From assembly GCA_017556895.1 (NCBI GenBank), contig JAFYLX010000045.1:1-10350 (forward strand): a DNA stretch of 10,350 bases. The letters run 5' to 3'. Shown here in pieces: positions 7,148 through 10,350 of this stretch; position 1 is the first letter of the stretch; each line of letters begins with the position of its first letter. The position numbers and the translations under genes are program-made. The stretch comes from Bacillota bacterium (GTDB lineage: Bacteria > Bacillota_A > Clostridia > Peptostreptococcales > Anaerovoracaceae). Below the pieces are notes generated by a model. The model was not told the DNA's origin, searched no databases, and saw only the letters and a program-made list of their open reading frames with translations.

Positions 7148-7852
7148 ATGAGAATTAATAAATACATTGCGCAGGCAGGTGTTGCCAGCAGAAGAAAAGC
7201 AGACGAATTAATCGCCAACGGAAACGTTAAGATTAACGGTGCCGTTATGATGGAACCTGGATATGACGTTCAGGAAGGTGATACAGTTGTTGTAAACGGT
7301 AGAGAAATCAATGCAAATAAGAAGCTTGAATACGTTCTTGTAAACAAACCATGGGGCGTAATCACTACAGTTGAAGACGACAAGGATAGACCTACAGTTA
7401 TGGATCTAGTAAACGACATCGATGCTAGACTTTTCCCTGTAGGAAGACTTGACTACAACACTACTGGTGCCTTAATCATGACTAATGATGGAGATCTAAC
7501 TTACAGAGTTACTCATCCTAGACACGAACTTGGCAAGACTTACAGAGCTTTAGTTAAGGGTGTTATTTCCAACGAAAAACTTGCTAAACTAAGAAACGGC
7601 GTAGATATCGGCGGATACATCACTAAGAGAGCTTGGGTTACTATCATTAAGGCCGGCAAGGGTTCAACTCTAGTAGAAATCACTATCCACGAAGGCAAGA
7701 ATCGTCAGGTTAGAAAGATGTTCGCAGCCGTTGGAAACCCAGTTCAGACACTTGAAAGAGTAGCAATTGGACCTATCAAATTAGGTCATCTTAAAGAAGG
7801 CCACTACAGAAAATTAACAAAAGAAGAAATTGAATTCTTAAAGAATTGTTAA
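7148..7852 (+). CDS. rluB: 23S rRNA pseudouridine synthase, RsuA/RluB family
   Basis: This enzyme isomerises a uridine in ribosomal RNA. By homology to RluB the target is the peptidyl-transferase region of 23S rRNA (U2605 in E. coli numbering). From ATG 7148 the protein has 234 residues, the usual length. An S4 RNA-binding domain occupies about 1-60 (MRINKYIAQAGVASRRKADE at the start). The catalytic motif GRLDYNTTGALIMTNDGDL (99-117) contains Asp102 as the expected nucleophile. KTYRAL (130-135) and the segment GKNRQVRKMFAAVG (183-196) are typical. The ATG at 7148 is preceded by AGAGGAAGAGG (7133-7143), and the S4 domain starts at once, so the upstream in-frame TTG at 7118 is unlikely. No terminator separates it from the redox pair, so read-through is possible in addition to any local promoter. 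RsuA-type members share the fold; the context favours RluB. Confidence 0.93.
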   Translation: MRINKYIAQAGVASRRKADELIANGNVKINGAVMMEPGYDVQEGDTVVVNGREINANKKLEYVLVNKPWGVITTVEDDKDRPTVMDLVNDIDARLFPVGRLDYNTTGALIMTNDGDLTYRVTHPRHELGKTYRALVKGVISNEKLAKLRNGVDIGGYITKRAWVTIIKAGKGSTLVEITIHEGKNRQVRKMFAAVGNPVQTLERVAIGPIKLGHLKEGHYRKLTKEEIEFLKNC

Positions 7853-7857
7853 GTATG

Positions 7858-7887
7858 AAAAGAGCGCTTATGTTAAGCGCTCTTTTT
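7858..7887 (+). terminator. Intrinsic terminator after rluB
   Basis: AGAGCGCTTA (7861-7870) pairs perfectly with TAAGCGCTCT (7874-7883) around a 3-nt loop, TGT. Flanking AAA (7858-7860) and TTT (7884-7886) extend the stem, and the T run reaches 7887. It begins 5 nt after the rluB stop codon. Confidence 0.92.
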
Positions 7888-7959
7888 GCGTGTCGTTTAT
7901 TATTGTGGTATTTATCCTTTGAAATTGTAGTGGTAAAAAGTGTAAAGGAACTGACAGTT

Positions 7960-7994
7960 GACATAAAATATGTCTCCAAAAACGTGCATGTTTT
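7960..7994. promoter_or_regulatory. Two palindromes upstream of the XRE regulator, possible operators
   Basis: GACATAAAATATGTC (7960-7974) is a perfect 6-bp inverted repeat around AAA. AAAACGTGCATGTTTT (7979-7994) is a near-perfect 16-bp palindrome that matches its own complement at 14 of 16 positions. The first overlaps TTGACA (7958-7963), a consensus -35 hexamer, although no good -10 lies 16-18 bp after it. A TATACT hexamer is at 8007-8012. Homodimeric XRE repressors often bind such sites in their own upstream region, so autoregulation is a reasonable inference. Confidence 0.45.
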
Positions 7995-8038
7995 GTTTTG
8001 CTGGGGTATACTTAAAAAGTTAAGGGAAGGAATGAATT

Positions 8039-8815
8039 ATGGTTGATAATCAAAAAGTGGGAAAATTTATATTGGAATGTCGTAAAGAAAAAAACATGAC
8101 ACAGCAACAAATTGCAGATAATTTGTTTTTAACTAGGAAAGCTGTTAGTAAATGGGAAAGAGGGTTATCGCTTCCGGATATTGGACAGTTGGAACCATTA
8201 GCAGAACTTTTGGGGATTAGTGTAGCAGAACTTTTGAAAGGGGAAAAGATTGATGATATAGAAGATGTTGAGGTTGATTGCATTATAACTGATACGGTTG
8301 AAACATTTTTATTTACCGCTAACAAGAAAAGTAATATAAAAATATTATTGACGCTGCTATTGTGCCTTTTGGTAGTAACGGGAATTGTTGTATATTATAG
8401 TTTTTGTAGAATGCAAAATGATTATATGGATATATGCCAATCCGTTATATATGGTGAAGAAAATGCCATGCAATTGTTTGAGTGTGTTACAGATGTTGAT
8501 CGCAATGTTTTACATATATTAACGGAAGATGAATATAAAGATGCATTATTTTATGCGGGGGGATCTTTAAAAACCTTTGGTACAACAGATAGCGTAATTG
8601 AAAAATATCCGGAGATGAAAAATAAGAGTGAAGAGCTTTATGCTGATGTGGAAACTGTTTATAATGAAATGTATGAATTTGATGGCTATGAGGGAACGTA
8701 TTATGTGAAAGACTATGATTCTTTCTGTAAAACCGTGAACGAATTATACGATAGTTGCTTGGCGTTAAGGGAAGTTCGAAGAGATTTTGAAAGAGAAGTT
8801 GGATTGAGGGATTGA
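8039..8815 (+). CDS. Membrane-anchored XRE-family transcriptional regulator
   Basis: The 258-residue protein has an N-terminal helix-turn-helix domain of the Cro/CI (HTH_3) type. It spans about residues 7-66 and includes TQQQIADNLFLTRKAVSKWE (21-40), with the turn and recognition helix clearly visible. One strongly hydrophobic segment, IKILLTLLLCLLVVTGIVVY (100-119), follows a short acidic linker. The remaining 135 or so residues are acidic, have Cys133, Cys149, Cys230 and Cys240, and should lie outside the membrane; I recognise no domain there. The layout suggests a one-component sensor or a membrane-tethered DNA-binding protein. The start is supported by AGGGAAGGA at 8022-8030. The gene stands alone between two terminators and is visibly more AT-rich than its neighbours: 8281-8340 has 15 G+C of 60, against 27 of 60 in mtnA at 1201-1260. 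This hints at separate acquisition. The regulated genes are unknown. Confidence 0.85.
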   Translation: MVDNQKVGKFILECRKEKNMTQQQIADNLFLTRKAVSKWERGLSLPDIGQLEPLAELLGISVAELLKGEKIDDIEDVEVDCIITDTVETFLFTANKKSNIKILLTLLLCLLVVTGIVVYYSFCRMQNDYMDICQSVIYGEENAMQLFECVTDVDRNVLHILTEDEYKDALFYAGGSLKTFGTTDSVIEKYPEMKNKSEELYADVETVYNEMYEFDGYEGTYYVKDYDSFCKTVNELYDSCLALREVRRDFEREVGLRD

Positions 8816-8840
8816 TTTTTAATATTGGTCTGTAAAAACA

Positions 8841-8881
8841 TAATAGCGGTGCCATGGTAAGGTTGGCACCGCTATTATTTT
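8841..8881. terminator. Two-way terminator between the XRE gene and kal
   Basis: TAATAGCGGTGCCA (8841-8854) pairs perfectly with TGGCACCGCTATTA (8864-8877) around a 9-nt loop. T residues follow on the plus strand (8878-8881), and the complement of AAAAA (8834-8838) supplies a U tract for minus-strand transcripts. It therefore suits both converging genes, the XRE regulator from the left and kal from the right. Confidence 0.88.
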
Positions 8882-8910
8882 AAAGATGTATTAGTAATTA
8901 CTTTGTACGC

Positions 8911-9300
8911 TTATTTTCTCTTGCATTCCTTTGGAGTTACGCAAGTACCAGTAGCTCTAGCAACTACGATTGGTTCTTCTAAGAAGTCAGCAGCGGAAGC
9001 GCTGATGTCAGGTCTGGAAACGATAACCTTTCTAGCTTCGAAAGACATCTTTCTGGAAGTGTTACCGATCTTTGTGATTTCACCGTAAGCTTCGATGTAG
9101 TCGCCAGCGAATGTAGGAGCTAAGAATTCTACGTTGTCGTATGCGCAGAATAAACCTTCGTCTCCGTCGCACTTGATTAATAATTCTGTAGCAACGTCAC
9201 CGAATAAGTGAACCATGTGAGCACCGTCAACTAGGTTACCACCGTAGTGAGCATCTTTAGCGGACATTCTTAATCTTAGTGTTGAAGTAATTTTTTCCAT
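8911..9300 (-). CDS. kal: 3-aminobutyryl-CoA ammonia-lyase
   Basis: This enzyme (EC 4.3.1.14) removes ammonia from L-3-aminobutyryl-CoA to give crotonyl-CoA, a late step in lysine fermentation to butyrate and acetate. The 129-residue length and hot-dog-type family fit Kal and the related beta-alanyl-CoA ammonia-lyase. Conserved blocks are [20 protein letters not shown] (8-27), [10 protein letters not shown] (32-41), DGDEGLF (45-51), [18 protein letters not shown] (58-75) and [11 protein letters not shown] (79-89). The agreement with the Kal type ([10 protein letters not shown] start, short C-terminus after GTCVTPKE) favours Kal over the beta-alanyl-CoA enzyme. The minus-strand start at 9300 has an AGGAG site (complement of 9309-9313) 8 nt upstream. 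The gene diverges from the kdd homologue, whereas in described lysine clusters kal usually lies in the same operon as kdd, kce and the kam genes. Confidence 0.92.
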   Translation of the reverse strand: MEKITSTLRLRMSAKDAHYGGNLVDGAHMVHLFGDVATELLIKCDGDEGLFCAYDNVEFLAPTFAGDYIEAYGEITKIGNTSRKMSFEARKVIVSRPDISASAADFLEEPIVVARATGTCVTPKECKRK

Positions 9301-9312
9301 TTTTATTTCTCC

Positions 9313-9344
9313 TTTTTACGTAAAAAATTAAAACTAATTAGTTT
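9313..9344. promoter_or_regulatory. Two perfect 14-bp palindromes in the kal leader
   Basis: TTTTTACGTAAAAA (9313-9326) and AAACTAATTAGTTT (9331-9344) each equal their own reverse complement. The first begins within the kal ribosome binding site. The second lies just downstream of the kal -10 candidate, near the predicted transcript start. Such placement suits repressor operators. AT-rich palindromes can arise by chance, but two perfect ones only 4 bp apart are notable. Confidence 0.5.
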
Positions 9345-9356
9345 ATTGAATTCACA

Positions 9357-9385
9357 AGAATAATATATTGCAAATAGTGTGCCAA
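9357..9385 (-). promoter_or_regulatory. kal: Candidate kal promoter
   Basis: On the minus strand, TTGGCA (complement of 9380-9385) and TATTCT (complement of 9357-9362) are separated by 17 bp. A start point near 9350 would give a leader of about 50 nt containing both palindromes. The -10 matches the consensus at only 4 of 6 positions, so the call is tentative. Confidence 0.35.
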
Positions 9386-9396
9386 TGGTTTATCAT
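9368..9396 (+). promoter_or_regulatory. Candidate kdd promoter
   Basis: TTGCAA (9368-9373) and TATCAT (9391-9396) are separated by 17 bp; the -10 matches TATAAT at 5 of 6 positions. A start near 9403 would give a leader of about 50 nt. It overlaps the kal promoter candidate on the opposite strand, so the two would compete for polymerase. Confidence 0.42.
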
Positions 9397-9412
9397 TGAA
9401 AATACCAAGAAA

Positions 9413-9448
9413 GTGAACCGATTTAGGTTCGCTTGATAAGGAGCGAAC
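9413..9448 (+). promoter_or_regulatory. Mutually exclusive hairpins over the kdd ribosome binding site
   Basis: Hairpin A pairs GTGAACC (9413-9419) with GGTTCGC (9426-9432) over 7 bp including one G-T wobble, with a 6-nt loop. Hairpin B pairs GTTCGCT (9427-9433) with AGCGAAC (9442-9448) over 7 perfect bp, with an 8-nt loop. They share 9427-9432, so only one can form. The ribosome binding site AAGGAG (9438-9443) lies in the loop and 3' arm of hairpin B and is free when hairpin A forms. A small translational switch is possible; no known riboswitch class is recognised. Confidence 0.4.
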
Positions 9449-9453
9449 ACAAA

Positions 9454-10350
9454 ATGAACATTCAATATGGTATTAAAAGAGTTCTTGAACCACAGCACGT
9501 ATTACCTACTTCAGCATGGAAGTTAGATAATAATCGCAACATCTATCCAGATGAACTCAAAGTATCTATTAAAAGAATACACCTTGAGGGGACAGGTTTC
9601 AAGCAAATTTGTACAGAATCTAACAATGATGAGAAAAAAATAAAGCAGGCCATAATAGACGTGGTCATCAGAAGAGGTAAATTGCACAATCCTGTAACTG
9701 ACACGGGAGGCCTTGTTATGGGAAAGGTAGAAGAAATCGGGCAGGAGTACGACAACTGGCAAGGTTTCAAGGTGGGAGACATGGTAATTTGCAATGCTTC
9801 GGCGGCATCTCTTCCTATGCATATTGAAAATATAACTTCTATAGATAGGGCGTACAACCAGGTTGAAGCCAACGGCTATGTTATCGTTCACAATAAAATT
9901 CCTGTCGTAAAAACGCCGGAAGGCGTATCTAGCGAGATGCTGATGTTCGCCTTTGACCAGTCGGGCACGCTGTACCGCCTGAAAACCTTGCTTGAAGGCA
10001 AAAGCAGGTTCTTAATCGTTGGAAACAGTATGCTTACAAACCTTTTGTACGGCTATGTAATCCGTAGAGAACTTGGCAACGAATGTGAAATTACTTGTCT
10101 TTTGGATAAGAAGACTAATACAAAAATAGCGGGCAAGGGTATAGATGACCTCATTAAAAATGTATTTGATGAAGTTAACTATCTGGACATTTTAAGACCG
10201 GTAGAGTGTATGGAAAAACTGGGGGCAGAGTCATATTATGATCTTTCCATAAACTGCGCGGAAATCCCGGGTGCGGAAACTATCAATATCCTTGCGACGA
10301 AGCCGAGAGGAACGGTGCTATTTGCCAATTTAATAAATAACTTAAATATC
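9454..10350 (+). CDS. 3,5-diaminohexanoate dehydrogenase homologue with degenerate nucleotide-binding motif (partial)
   Basis: The frame is open from ATG 9454 to the right edge, 299 codons with no stop; family members have about 345 residues, so the 3' end is missing. The start has AAGGAG at 9438-9443. L-erythro-3,5-diaminohexanoate dehydrogenase (Kdd, EC 1.4.1.11) oxidatively deaminates its substrate to 5-amino-3-oxohexanoate in lysine fermentation. Family resemblance is seen in YGIKRVLEPQHVLPTSAWKL (5-24) and in the region GKLHNPVTDTGGLVMGKVEEIG (75-96). From memory, typical Kdd has a GSGG-like and a glycine-rich GAGGKSG-like motif. Here they read DTGG (83-86) and GNSMLTN (190-196), so the dinucleotide-binding signature is largely lost. 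The divergent kal gene supports a lysine-fermentation role. It may be an active but divergent Kdd, or a non-catalytic paralogue or partner subunit. I give no symbol for this reason. Confidence 0.68.
   Translation, partial: MNIQYGIKRVLEPQHVLPTSAWKLDNNRNIYPDELKVSIKRIHLEGTGFKQICTESNNDEKKIKQAIIDVVIRRGKLHNPVTDTGGLVMGKVEEIGQEYDNWQGFKVGDMVICNASAASLPMHIENITSIDRAYNQVEANGYVIVHNKIPVVKTPEGVSSEMLMFAFDQSGTLYRLKTLLEGKSRFLIVGNSMLTNLLYGYVIRRELGNECEITCLLDKKTNTKIAGKGIDDLIKNVFDEVNYLDILRPVECMEKLGAESYYDLSINCAEIPGAETINILATKPRGTVLFANLINNLNI

Noticed and set aside
7958..7963. TTGACA as a -35 element for the XRE gene
   Set aside because: The hexamer is perfect, but no acceptable -10 lies 16-18 bp downstream. It may simply be part of the palindrome, so no promoter is called.
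7846..8046. 66-codon plus-strand frame between rluB and the XRE gene
   Set aside because: It runs through the rluB terminator and overlaps both neighbouring genes. It has no ribosome binding site independent of the rluB tail, and its hydrophobic look comes from the T-rich terminator region.
9523..9891. Minus-strand frames of 122 and 109 codons opposite the kdd homologue
   Set aside because: Two overlapping antisense frames inside a continuous homologous gene; neither product is recognisable.
1..10350. tRNA, rRNA, CRISPR, transposon ends or known riboswitches
   Set aside because: I looked for cloverleaf arms, regular spaced repeats, transposase motifs and familiar riboswitch cores on both strands and found nothing supportable.

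Overview
The window suggests a low-to-moderate GC anaerobic Firmicute of the class Clostridia. The evidence is gene order (scpA-scpB-D,D-carboxypeptidase-rluB), strong AGGAGG-type ribosome binding sites, a 3-aminobutyryl-CoA ammonia-lyase next to a 3,5-diaminohexanoate dehydrogenase homologue (lysine fermentation to butyrate and acetate), and a PyrK-like/GidA-like redox pair. A lysine-fermenting gut or oral clostridial lineage is likely. The exact family is inference.

Region 1 (1-3891) is a tightly packed plus-strand run. It holds the end of a very acidic, tyrosine-rich protein of unknown function, then mtnA (overlapping by 14 nt), an EamA/DMT-type transporter, scpA and scpB (overlapping by 11 nt). 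It closes with a strong intrinsic terminator. The 3' arm of that terminator also carries the ribosome binding site of the next gene.

Region 2 (3892-7887, plus strand) starts with a short D-alanyl-D-alanine carboxypeptidase whose third active-site motif reads KIG instead of KTG. Two translationally coupled redox genes follow: a PyrK-like iron-sulfur flavoprotein with an extra N-terminal cysteine cluster, and a GidA-like FAD oxidoreductase with an internal C-x2-C-x3-C-P cluster. An rluB-type pseudouridine synthase and a clean terminator end the region. In Bacillus subtilis the slot between dacB and rluB holds spmA and spmB; here it holds the redox pair.

Region 3 (7888-8880) is a visibly AT-richer insert. 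It carries one membrane-anchored XRE-family regulator with an extracytoplasmic C-terminal half and two palindromes in its upstream region. A long two-way terminator separates it from kal.

Region 4 (8881-10350) is a lysine-fermentation locus. kal runs on the minus strand and diverges from a kdd homologue that runs off the right edge. Their 153-bp intergenic region holds overlapping divergent promoter candidates, two perfect 14-bp palindromes on the kal side, and two mutually exclusive hairpins in the kdd leader. The kdd homologue lacks the glycine-rich nucleotide-binding signature expected of the family.

No tRNA, rRNA, CRISPR array, transposase or known riboswitch was recognised. The most likely undescribed items are the redox pair (4802-7082) and the kal/kdd control region with its divergent dehydrogenase homologue.
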